From the NCBI RefSeq assembly GCF_031764535.1, contig NZ_CP134499.1, positions 124,001 to 188,000 on the forward strand: a stretch of 64,000 nt of DNA. Direction: 5' to 3'. The notes under the pieces are model-generated. The model made no database searches. It worked only from the letters and a program-made list of their open reading frames with translations, and was not told the origin of the DNA. The stretch comes from Pseudomonas sp. SG20056 (GTDB lineage: Bacteria > Pseudomonadota > Gammaproteobacteria > Pseudomonadales > Pseudomonadaceae). The stretch's first letter is position 1, and each line of letters starts with the position of its first letter. The translations under genes and the position numbers were made by a program. Below are positions 38,678-45,917 of this stretch, piece after piece.

Positions 38678-39712
38678 ATGAATACGGCTGTTACAACCCA
38701 CTATGCCGAAGGTGCCTATGACTCCCGGCATATCCCTAATCAGTCGCCGCAAATCCGTAAGCATGCAGGATTACTGACAACAACTTTGCCTTGGGGTGAT
38801 ACGGAAGATATAGCGCCGTTCAGTTTTATCGATGACTACTCACCAGAACGGTTACGGGATTTGGAAGAGGATGAGCGAAAGAACCCCGGCATTCGTCAGC
38901 GCAATGAAGCTATTTTTCATAATGCCTGCAACCATCTTTGTTACCGGCGGGCACATGCGTCGCTTTGGACGCAAATATGGCTGTATATGTGGGGGGTAGG
39001 TCGTGCGCTATTTTATATAGGGGTTGGGATTTTGTTGGTTACTCAACTTCCTTTGGCAATTTTTAAATCAACTTCTATTGAAGAATTCAACTCTCACATG
39101 CTTGAGATGAGTTTATGGATTTTGCCAATACCTTTAACCTGCTGGGTCGTTGGTCATATTGCTCTCTATCGTTTACCAACAAGTTGGATATTAAAACCTT
39201 CAAAAGGCCCGCTCTGGGAGCTTAATCGGCAAACCGGCCAGGTCACTGTTTTTGCGCGTAAGCCCGGACAGTTTTCACATCTGGGTATTGACGGTGATTT
39301 CGTTCGGCCATTTTATGAGTTCGACGCCTGCGTACATATTCTGCCAAGTCGCCAAGGCCTGCCGCAGTACTCCCTGCACTTGGTGCATCGCTATCAGCCC
39401 GTAGCCATCGACTTCAAGTCAGTCATCGGTTTGCAGAGTTCGGAACAGGCCTGTTTTGCGCTCTGGGATATGTGGCAGAACTATATGGATATCAGCCATC
39501 CGTTGCCGGAAATACCCACCTGGGAGGAATTCCGCCCGCTTGACCCAACAACCGCCGAACATGACCGTTTGACGGGTCGCAATCCCAGATATTGGCGCGA
39601 TATGGATAAGGAAACTTATAAGAACGTCATCGATGAGTTGCTAATCAGCATCCAAAAACTCGACGCATTCTCCCGCCCTAATCTGATGAGTCAGCATGTG
39701 CGGTATCTGTGA
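38678..39712 (+). CDS. Two-helix membrane protein, likely immunity to the VasX-like effector (DUF6708-like)
   Basis: A 344-residue inner-membrane protein with a polar N-terminus of about 100 residues, two hydrophobic helices (about 104-130, LYMWGVGRALFYIGVGILLV; and about 143-165, LWILPIPLTCWVVGHIALY) and a soluble C-terminal domain (GPLWELNRQTGQVTVFARKP, DMWQNYMDISHPLP). This layout and the position 15 bp after the effector fit the DUF6708 proteins found with VasX-type toxins. Immunity to a pore-forming effector should reside in the inner membrane, as this does. Its base composition is more A+T-rich than upstream genes in the first half, a usual feature of immunity genes. Confidence 0.72.
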   Translation: MNTAVTTHYAEGAYDSRHIPNQSPQIRKHAGLLTTTLPWGDTEDIAPFSFIDDYSPERLRDLEEDERKNPGIRQRNEAIFHNACNHLCYRRAHASLWTQIWLYMWGVGRALFYIGVGILLVTQLPLAIFKSTSIEEFNSHMLEMSLWILPIPLTCWVVGHIALYRLPTSWILKPSKGPLWELNRQTGQVTVFARKPGQFSHLGIDGDFVRPFYEFDACVHILPSRQGLPQYSLHLVHRYQPVAIDFKSVIGLQSSEQACFALWDMWQNYMDISHPLPEIPTWEEFRPLDPTTAEHDRLTGRNPRYWRDMDKETYKNVIDELLISIQKLDAFSRPNLMSQHVRYL

Positions 39713-39734
39713 CAATATCTTGTATATGACAAGT

Positions 39735-39790
39735 AAAGGGGCAGATTTGTTTGTTGGCTTGCACCATTAGTCGAAAATAAATCCGCCCTA
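39735..39790. repeat. Degenerate inverted repeat in the gap after the T6SS island
   Basis: AAAGGGGCAGATTT and AAATAAATCCGCCCTA face each other across about 27 bases. Similar GGGGACAGATTTATTT-type palindromes occur widely in gammaproteobacteria. The remainder of the 241-bp gap (39713-39953) is A+T-rich; apart from a short CTTGT-ATATG-ACAAG stem near 39720 I see nothing else in it. Confidence 0.4.
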
Positions 39791-39953
39791 TTGTCGAGGG
39801 CTCGGTGGTTGCTTTCTTGTCGGGGAGAAAGTTGAGAGCGGGTCGGTAGAGTTTTTTAATGAGCTGTTGATGTGCAGGCTACTTTAGTTGAAGTAAGCTC
39901 CAGCACGGAAGGATCTAAGTATTTCCTCAGCAACCACAACATGGATGATATAG

Positions 39954-40979
39954 ATGCGTACAAAATCATTACTTGCGATTCTTTCTTTGGCGCTGTTCAG
40001 CCAGTTTTCCTATTCAGCTGTTTTATACGATGCTCGCTTTGCCTCGCCGCCAAATATCGAAGGGCAGTCCATCGTTGTTGACGGTACCCCGCAAACGCCA
40101 AGCCGAGTCACCATGGGTGCAGTGGAGATGCGTTCGGGTTTCGCTGGCCAGCCGGGTAATTGGGCGGTTTTCAATGCGCCAGGCTGCAGCTACGACCAGA
40201 TTCAGTTCAACCTACCGGCGGGGCTGTCCAAAGCCTATGTTAGTTGGGACATGTTTCCGAGCATGCTTAATAACAGCGACAGTGCTTTCAACGTGCATCT
40301 GGACAGTACCGGTTATGGCGCCCGTAGCCTGTTGATGCATGGCGGGCTGAATAACATTCAGCTATTTAATTTCGGCAAATCGGCAACTCTTGCCAGCCTT
40401 ACCAACCTGAAGAAATATCGCATGCTGGCTCGGGTGGATGCGGCCAGCGATCTGCTTGAAATTTCGATTGATGGTACTCCGGTGTATAGCGGGACGTTTG
40501 GTAGCCCCGACCTTACTAGCGTGCGTATGACTCTCTCGCCTTGGAAGGGTGGGGCGACTCAATGCAATGATGCCGCCGCCGCGATCAGCAATATCTTGAT
40601 TTACGAGCAGCCAAGCGACATCGAGGTGCTTCCTCCACAGAACATCGGGGTGACCTTTAATCTGGCGCCTGGTTATCCGGCCTCAGTATCGGCCAATGGG
40701 GGCTACCTCAGTTACCGTCGGGGTATTCAAAACCGTGGTGCTGTACCGTTGAATCTCTACACCTGGATCACTGTCGACTTACCTGACGGCACCGGTTTTC
40801 CGTTGCAACAGGCTCACTCCGTAAACCTGCAGCCGGGAGCCAGTGTGGCCACAGTGCAGAGTTCCTTTTACATCACCAAATGGTTCCCCGCTGGTGACTA
40901 CAAAGCACGAATGGTGGTGGTCAACCAAGTGACTGGGGAGCAGTTTAATCACGATATCCCTTTCACTAAGCGACCCTAA
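39954..40979 (+). CDS. Secreted protein of unknown function with beta-sandwich character
   Basis: A 341-residue protein with a signal peptide (MRTKSLLAILSLALFSQFSY, cleavage after SYS). The first 200 residues of the mature protein (VLYDARFASPPNIEGQSIVV, AYVSWDMFPSML, YRMLARVDAASDLLEISIDG) look like a concanavalin/laminin-G type lectin-like sandwich; the last 110 residues (ASVSANGGYLSYRRGIQNRG, WFPAGDYKARMVVVNQ) look like an Ig-type domain. I do not recognise the family. It follows the T6SS immunity gene by 241 bp, has no strong ribosome-binding site, and ends before its own terminator, so it is probably a separate unit. Confidence 0.7.
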   Translation: MRTKSLLAILSLALFSQFSYSAVLYDARFASPPNIEGQSIVVDGTPQTPSRVTMGAVEMRSGFAGQPGNWAVFNAPGCSYDQIQFNLPAGLSKAYVSWDMFPSMLNNSDSAFNVHLDSTGYGARSLLMHGGLNNIQLFNFGKSATLASLTNLKKYRMLARVDAASDLLEISIDGTPVYSGTFGSPDLTSVRMTLSPWKGGATQCNDAAAAISNILIYEQPSDIEVLPPQNIGVTFNLAPGYPASVSANGGYLSYRRGIQNRGAVPLNLYTWITVDLPDGTGFPLQQAHSVNLQPGASVATVQSSFYITKWFPAGDYKARMVVVNQVTGEQFNHDIPFTKRP

Positions 40980-41000
40980 TCGACGCTTAGCACTTCTGAA

Positions 41001-41026
41001 CAAACGCCCCGATAATGGGGCGTTTG
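41001..41026 (+). terminator. Terminator after the secreted protein gene
   Basis: A 10-bp stem CAAACGCCCC / GGGGCGTTTG with a 6-base loop (GATAAT). The run of A before the stem and T after it make it usable on either strand, though T-runs are short. Confidence 0.75.
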
Positions 41027-41096
41027 TCTGTGAGTCGTATGCAGGGCATAACCCTGCGAGATTTCCACCTCAGTTCTGTGTTCAGGCCAAGTACCA

Positions 41097-41687
41097 TCAG
41101 GGTAATTCTGTTGAAGCCGGCATTAACTCCGGCCTCTCCCTTTGCAGTTTGCTCTGCAGCATTTCCAGTTGCTCCAGCACGGCGCGGGCTTCGTCGAGTT
41201 CGGTTTGGTTGCGTTCGCCGGATTGCGCGGCCTGTTCGATGCGTTCGCGGATGGCGGGGATCTGCTGCACGCCGCTGGCGTAGGCCATGATCTGGTCGCG
41301 GGTTTGCTGGTCTTCGAAGGCGCTGTACTGCGCCGGGTCGGCCAGCTGTGCGGCGGATGCGGGTTGGCGGGGTTTGAGTTGGCCGAGGGCCGGGCTGCGA
41401 GGGTCGCCTTGGTCGGCCATTAGCTGAATCAGCATTTGCGCTTCCTGGGCATTCAGTTGCGGCTCGCTTGGCGGTTCTTCCACCGATTTTTCTGCAGGCG
41501 CTGGGATTGCTACAGGTTGCTGTGCCGGCAGGGCGGCGGGCATCTCTGGCAAGCGGATGGGCGGGCTGATCGGCGTTGCGGCCTGCGCTGCAACAGTTGG
41601 CGCGGTGCCGGCCAAGGGCGTGCGCACAACGACGATGGTCACCGCCGTGATCACGCCGAGCAGGCCGATGCCGAGCCAGGCCTTCAT
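41097..41687 (-). CDS. Membrane-anchored, Pro-rich helper protein of the phospholipase operon
   Basis: A 196-residue protein. An N-terminal hydrophobic segment (residues about 3-20, AWLGIGLLGVITAVTIVVV) without a clear cleavage site would anchor it in the inner membrane; residues 25-75 are rich in Pro and Ala; the rest is predicted helical (QEAQMLIQLMADQ, RERIEQAAQSGERNQTELDE). The topology resembles lipase foldases (Lif), but it is shorter and I see no Lif motif. Its start overlaps the stop of the parvulin gene by 4 bp, making it the last gene of the phospholipase-parvulin unit. Role in export or folding of the phospholipase is an inference. Confidence 0.65.
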   Translation of the reverse strand: MKAWLGIGLLGVITAVTIVVVRTPLAGTAPTVAAQAATPISPPIRLPEMPAALPAQQPVAIPAPAEKSVEEPPSEPQLNAQEAQMLIQLMADQGDPRSPALGQLKPRQPASAAQLADPAQYSAFEDQQTRDQIMAYASGVQQIPAIRERIEQAAQSGERNQTELDEARAVLEQLEMLQSKLQRERPELMPASTELP

Positions 41688-42934
41688 AGTCCTTCCACCT
41701 TGGCGTTGGCCAGCAGAACGTCGACGCGAGCCTGGAAGGCTTGGGTCAGCTGTTCCTTGGCGACCGCCTGGTTGACCTCATAGCGCACGCTGGGGTCGCT
41801 GAGTGGCAATTGCTTATCCTCACGGCTGCGTACCTGGACGATCTCGAACGCGCCGTCGATCAGCATCGGCTGGGAAACGCTGTTCGCCTTCTGCAACAGG
41901 GCGGTCTTGCGCAGAAAATCCAGCTGCGCATCCTGTGGGCGAATCAGGCCAAGGTCGCCGGGCGGCGTTTGATTCTTGCTTTCGGCCAGTGAGTAGCGGC
42001 GCACGGCATCATCGAAACTCAGGCCCTTTTGCAGTTCGGCATACACCTGGTCGGCGCTGGCTTGATCGGCCAGGCGGATATGGCTGGCCTGCACTTGGGC
42101 AACGTTGAGGTAGAGCTGCAGGTTGCGCTGGTAGTAGGCCTCGGCGTCCGCATCGCTGACTCGGCTGGCGCGTTCGCGCAGGCTGGCGGTTTCATGGTGG
42201 AAGTCGCTGTGCAGGCCAAGTTGATGCAGGTACTTGTGGCGGACCAGTTTGTCGCGCACCAGCTGGCGGATGCCGGCCTGTTCGTCCGCGCTGAAGCCTT
42301 TCTCTCCGAGCTGATACCAGAGGTAGTCACGCAGCGCCTGCTGACGCACCTGTTCGGCCAGGTACACCAGGTTGCCCTGCTGCAGCTCCACCCGGCCTTG
42401 TACGTTGTCGCCTTGATACAGCTCCAGCAGGTTCAGGCGTTGTTCGGCCTGGCCGGGGAATTGCCAGCTGATCAGTTGCACCTGGGCGGCATCGACTTGT
42501 TGCTGGGGGCTCAACTGTAGGCTATCGAGCACCACGCCTTGGGTTGGCGCGGTTAGTACTTGGCGCAGGCGGGCGCTGCTCAGCGCCTGTGGCTGGCGCA
42601 GAAAGGGCCGTACATCGTGATCGAACTGGCGGCCGTAGACCTGCTCGATCAGGTTGGCGGCTTCGCGTTCGACCAGCGCATCCAGATCACTGCGGTATTT
42701 GCTGCTCAGCTCGGTTTCAACCTCACGGGCCAGCAGGTGGTTCTCCGCCAGGCCGGTGCGCAGCAGACGCAGGTCGGTGTTGAATTTGATCCGGGTCATG
42801 GCCTGCTCCAGCAGGCCGATGCTTTTACCGGGCAGGCGTTCACCGTTGATGTGCATGTCCTGGCTGCCAAGGGCTGACAGGCAGATGCCGGCCAGCCCCA
42901 GTACCAGCAAACTGCGCTGGATAAGCCCGCGCAC
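41684..42934 (-). CDS. Periplasmic PpiC-type peptidyl-prolyl isomerase
   Basis: A 416-residue exported foldase. The GTG start at 42934 lies 1 bp after the phospholipase stop and yields a signal peptide (RGLIQRSLLVLGLAGICLSA); an ATG at 42970 is in frame but would overlap the phospholipase gene by 35 bp. The N-terminal 260 residues are helical, chaperone-like. The parvulin domain spans about residues 265-385 (VQASHIRLADQASADQVYAEL, GLSFDDAVRRYSLAESKNQT, PPGDLGLIRPQD). The general layout is that of SurA/PrsA-like proteins. It is translationally coupled to the downstream helper gene. Confidence 0.82.
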   Translation of the reverse strand: MRGLIQRSLLVLGLAGICLSALGSQDMHINGERLPGKSIGLLEQAMTRIKFNTDLRLLRTGLAENHLLAREVETELSSKYRSDLDALVEREAANLIEQVYGRQFDHDVRPFLRQPQALSSARLRQVLTAPTQGVVLDSLQLSPQQQVDAAQVQLISWQFPGQAEQRLNLLELYQGDNVQGRVELQQGNLVYLAEQVRQQALRDYLWYQLGEKGFSADEQAGIRQLVRDKLVRHKYLHQLGLHSDFHHETASLRERASRVSDADAEAYYQRNLQLYLNVAQVQASHIRLADQASADQVYAELQKGLSFDDAVRRYSLAESKNQTPPGDLGLIRPQDAQLDFLRKTALLQKANSVSQPMLIDGAFEIVQVRSREDKQLPLSDPSVRYEVNQAVAKEQLTQAFQARVDVLLANAKVEGL

Positions 42935-42935
42935 C

Positions 42936-43925
42936 TTACAGGCCACCCTGGCCGTAGAAGGTGTTGGCACCCTTGGTCAGCACGCTGACGGTGAGGGCGA
43001 TGGACTCCGGAATCAACTCCTTGGCCACTCGCAGGCGCGTGGCGTAGCTGGTGTCATACAGCGGCTCGGGACGCTGGTAGGCGACCTGGGCGGTCTGGGT
43101 CAGCAGATCGCGGATCGGCTTCTGCGCGTCATAGCTGCCGACCCGGTTGGCCACTGCCGCCATATTGTTCAGGCCTTCGCTGAAGTAGTGATCGTCCACC
43201 CAGCCTTCCCAGCCGGAGTGGCCATTGCCCGACGTAACCCAGGCATGGTGCGGCTGCGCGACATCGCCGGTGGTGTGCAGCGAGTAACCGATGGTTTGCA
43301 GCGAGGGCGCGTTCTTGAACTGATCGAACCAGTACTTGGCCAGGTTATCGATGGGCTGGAAGGCCGCCGTCTGGAAGTCGCCGTAGTGCGTCTGCCAGTT
43401 GGAGGAAGTGCCCTGGCGGTAATGCGCTTCGGTGGTGTCGAAGTCGCTTTTCTTCAGCTCGCGGTTGTACAGGTAAACCATGGCGTACCAGTCAACGTCG
43501 CCGCTCCAGCTGCCATCCACCTTGCGGTAGCGGTAGTCGTAGCCACCGTGGTCGTTGCCGTGGGCGTCACCCTGGCGGGCCATGTTGATAAAGTGCCAGT
43601 ACGAGGTGTAGTTGACCAGCGAAGCGGCGGCACCATAAACCGGCGCGTGCTCATAGCCGACCCACCAGCCGCCCAGGCGGGTGTCCTGGAAATCGTCAAC
43701 GTCATAGGCCGCCTGGCCGAGGATTTCCCCCGCACGGGCTTCGCTGCCGGCTGCGCCGACGTAGAACTGGTAGGCGCGTCTCATCTCGGGCGTGGCATGG
43801 GCCGAGTTGAGGAAGGCCAGGGCGTCTTTGACGATGTTCTTGTGCGTCGGTTGCGACCAGGCGCTGGCGTGGCTGGCGCTGAATGCCAGGCCTAGACCAA
43901 CGACCAGGGAGGTGAGGTTTTTCAT
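42936..43925 (-). CDS. Secreted zinc-dependent phospholipase C family protein
   Basis: A 329-residue exported enzyme. The signal peptide (MKNLTSLVVGLGLAFSASHA, cleavage after SA) would expose an N-terminal Trp (WSQPTHKNIV). In Bacillus phospholipase C that Trp binds zinc with its backbone, and the other ligands fit here: HKNI, YDVDDF, YEHAP, the HTTGDVAQPHH cluster and VDDHYFSEGLN. This is the family pattern for zinc phospholipase C/P1 nuclease. ATG 43925 gives the signal peptide; the frame extends to 44006 with no support. It is the first gene of a three-gene unit with a parvulin and a membrane-anchored helper. Confidence 0.85.
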   Translation of the reverse strand: MKNLTSLVVGLGLAFSASHASAWSQPTHKNIVKDALAFLNSAHATPEMRRAYQFYVGAAGSEARAGEILGQAAYDVDDFQDTRLGGWWVGYEHAPVYGAAASLVNYTSYWHFINMARQGDAHGNDHGGYDYRYRKVDGSWSGDVDWYAMVYLYNRELKKSDFDTTEAHYRQGTSSNWQTHYGDFQTAAFQPIDNLAKYWFDQFKNAPSLQTIGYSLHTTGDVAQPHHAWVTSGNGHSGWEGWVDDHYFSEGLNNMAAVANRVGSYDAQKPIRDLLTQTAQVAYQRPEPLYDTSYATRLRVAKELIPESIALTVSVLTKGANTFYGQGGL

Positions 43926-44078
43926 AGGGAAGGCGCTCTTTTGTTGTTGGAGTTGAGCAGTATTAGCGGTCATTGATGGCAGAACTGTTGCAATGCCGCA
44001 CGCCAACTTAAAGCTGATGCGCTGTGTTGCCTCAACCCAACTAAGGTTTGGTGGTATAGACCAATTTTCTCGTGCGTC

Positions 44079-45725
44079 TTAATCCGCGCCGTTGTCTTCC
44101 TGATGCAAGGCCCCTGTCTCGCTGCTTTCCAACACCACATAGGCGCTGGCGCAGAACAGTGAGTTGAGGCGTTTCATGTCGGCGATCAGCTCCATGTGCA
44201 GGGCGCTGGTTTCGATGCTTTGCACCACCTGATGGTGCAGACGGCTGACATGAGCGTGTGCCAGTCGTCGCTCCTGGGCGCGGAAGCGGCGTTTTTCGCG
44301 CAGCAGCTGGCGCGCGCTTTCTTTGTCGGCAGAGAGAAACACCGAGAGGCCAAGGCGCAGGTTGGCCAGCAGTTGGGCGTGCAGGGTGGTGAGTTCCTCC
44401 AGGCCGCTGTCTGAAAACGAATGGCGCTGCGCGGTTTTCTGATCCTGCACTTTGCCGAGCATGCGTTCGATGATGTCGCCGGCCTGCTCCAGGTTGACGG
44501 CCAGCTCGATGATCTCCGCCCAGCGCCGGCTGTCGTGCTCACTCAACACCTCGCGTGGCACCTGCGCCAGATAGAGTTTGACCGCGCTATAGAGCGCATC
44601 GACATCGTCATCCAGGCGGCGCAGTTCCTTGCCCAGAGCGGTTTGCCCACCGCGCAAAACTTCCAGCAGGTGGCTGAGCATGGTTTCGATCAGGTCGCCG
44701 ATGCGCAGGGTTTCGCGCACCGCATTGGCCAGGGCCAGGCTCGGTGTGGCCAGCGCGGTGGGGTCGAGATGGCGTGGGCGGGCGACGCCGTTTTCATCCG
44801 GGCGATCCGGCAGCAGCCAATTACAGAAGCGCGCCATCAGCCCGACCGTGGGCAGCATCAGCACGCAGCGCAGTCCGTTGTAGAGCAGGTGAAAGCCGAT
44901 CACCAGCTCCTCGGGGCGCCACTTCAGGCTGTCCAGCCAGTTGGCCAGCGGGTCGAGGAACGGCATCACCAGTAGCAGGCCGATCAGTTTGTACAGCAGG
45001 CTGCCCAAAGCCACACGCCGTCCGGCTGGGGTTTGCAGGCTGCTGGTGAGAAAGGCCAGCACGCCGCTGCCGATGTTCGCGCCAATCACCAGGCCGATGG
45101 CCACTGGCAGGCTGATCAGGCCGGCACTGGTCAGGGTGGCGGTGAGCAGCACGGCGGCCAGGCTGGAATAGGAAATCAGCGCGAACAGCGCGCCGACCAA
45201 GGCATCCAGCAGCAGATCGCCGGTCAGTGAGGCGAACAGCACGCGGATGCCCTGCTCCTGGGTGATCGGCGTAGCGGCGGCAACGATCAGCTCAAGCGCC
45301 AGCAGCATCAGCCCCAGGCCGATGGCCACACGGCCGAGCTGACCGGCGCGGGTCTGCTTGCGCGAGAGAAAGAACACCACGCCGAGAAAGATCAGCAGTG
45401 GGCTCAACCAGCTCAGGTCGAGGGTCAGCACGCGGGCCATCAGCGCCGTGCCGACGTCTGCACCGAGCATGATTGCCAGCGCGGGAGTCAGCGCCATCAG
45501 TCCCTGAGCGACAAACGAAGTGACCAGCAGCGCGGTGGCATTGCTGCTCTGCACCAGCGCGGTCACGCCGATGCCGGCAGCAAAGGCCAGTGGGCGCTTG
45601 CTGACGTTATGGCTAAGCACCTTGCGCAGGTGCGAGCCATACACCCGCAGGATGCCGGTACGGACGATATGGGTGCCCCAGATCAGCAAGGCGACGGCAG
45701 ACAGAAGATTCAGCAGGGTGAGCAT
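44079..45725 (-). CDS. Na/phosphate cotransporter family protein (NptA/YjbB)
   Basis: A 548-residue inner-membrane transporter. The membrane part (about residues 1-300) carries two inverted Na/Pi repeats, marked by VTALVQSSNATALLVTSF and ALISYSSLAAVLLTATLTSA. The C-terminal 200 residues form a PhoU-like helical domain (RRLDDDVDALYSAVKLYLAQ, VNLEQAGDIIERML). Such proteins export or import phosphate with sodium. No Pho box is obvious upstream, and no phosphate genes are adjacent. The 192-bp gap to the divergent recC contains small stem-loops but nothing I can name. Confidence 0.9.
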   Translation of the reverse strand: MLTLLNLLSAVALLIWGTHIVRTGILRVYGSHLRKVLSHNVSKRPLAFAAGIGVTALVQSSNATALLVTSFVAQGLMALTPALAIMLGADVGTALMARVLTLDLSWLSPLLIFLGVVFFLSRKQTRAGQLGRVAIGLGLMLLALELIVAAATPITQEQGIRVLFASLTGDLLLDALVGALFALISYSSLAAVLLTATLTSAGLISLPVAIGLVIGANIGSGVLAFLTSSLQTPAGRRVALGSLLYKLIGLLLVMPFLDPLANWLDSLKWRPEELVIGFHLLYNGLRCVLMLPTVGLMARFCNWLLPDRPDENGVARPRHLDPTALATPSLALANAVRETLRIGDLIETMLSHLLEVLRGGQTALGKELRRLDDDVDALYSAVKLYLAQVPREVLSEHDSRRWAEIIELAVNLEQAGDIIERMLGKVQDQKTAQRHSFSDSGLEELTTLHAQLLANLRLGLSVFLSADKESARQLLREKRRFRAQERRLAHAHVSRLHHQVVQSIETSALHMELIADMKRLNSLFCASAYVVLESSETGALHQEDNGAD

Positions 45726-45917
45726 GGTGCTGCTCCCTGGCGCGCCCGCCCGGTTGCAGCGTGACGCGTGGTTTTTACTTGTTATAAAGGCTAAAGCCCT
45801 ATGTTTAGCTTTAGCTGGGGTTGGCGCTGCGCGCCAGCGAGCGACACAGGCTGTCGCGTAATCCCGCCAGACTGCGTGAGCTGATAACCTTGCTCGCTAC
45901 TGAACGGATGCCCATCG

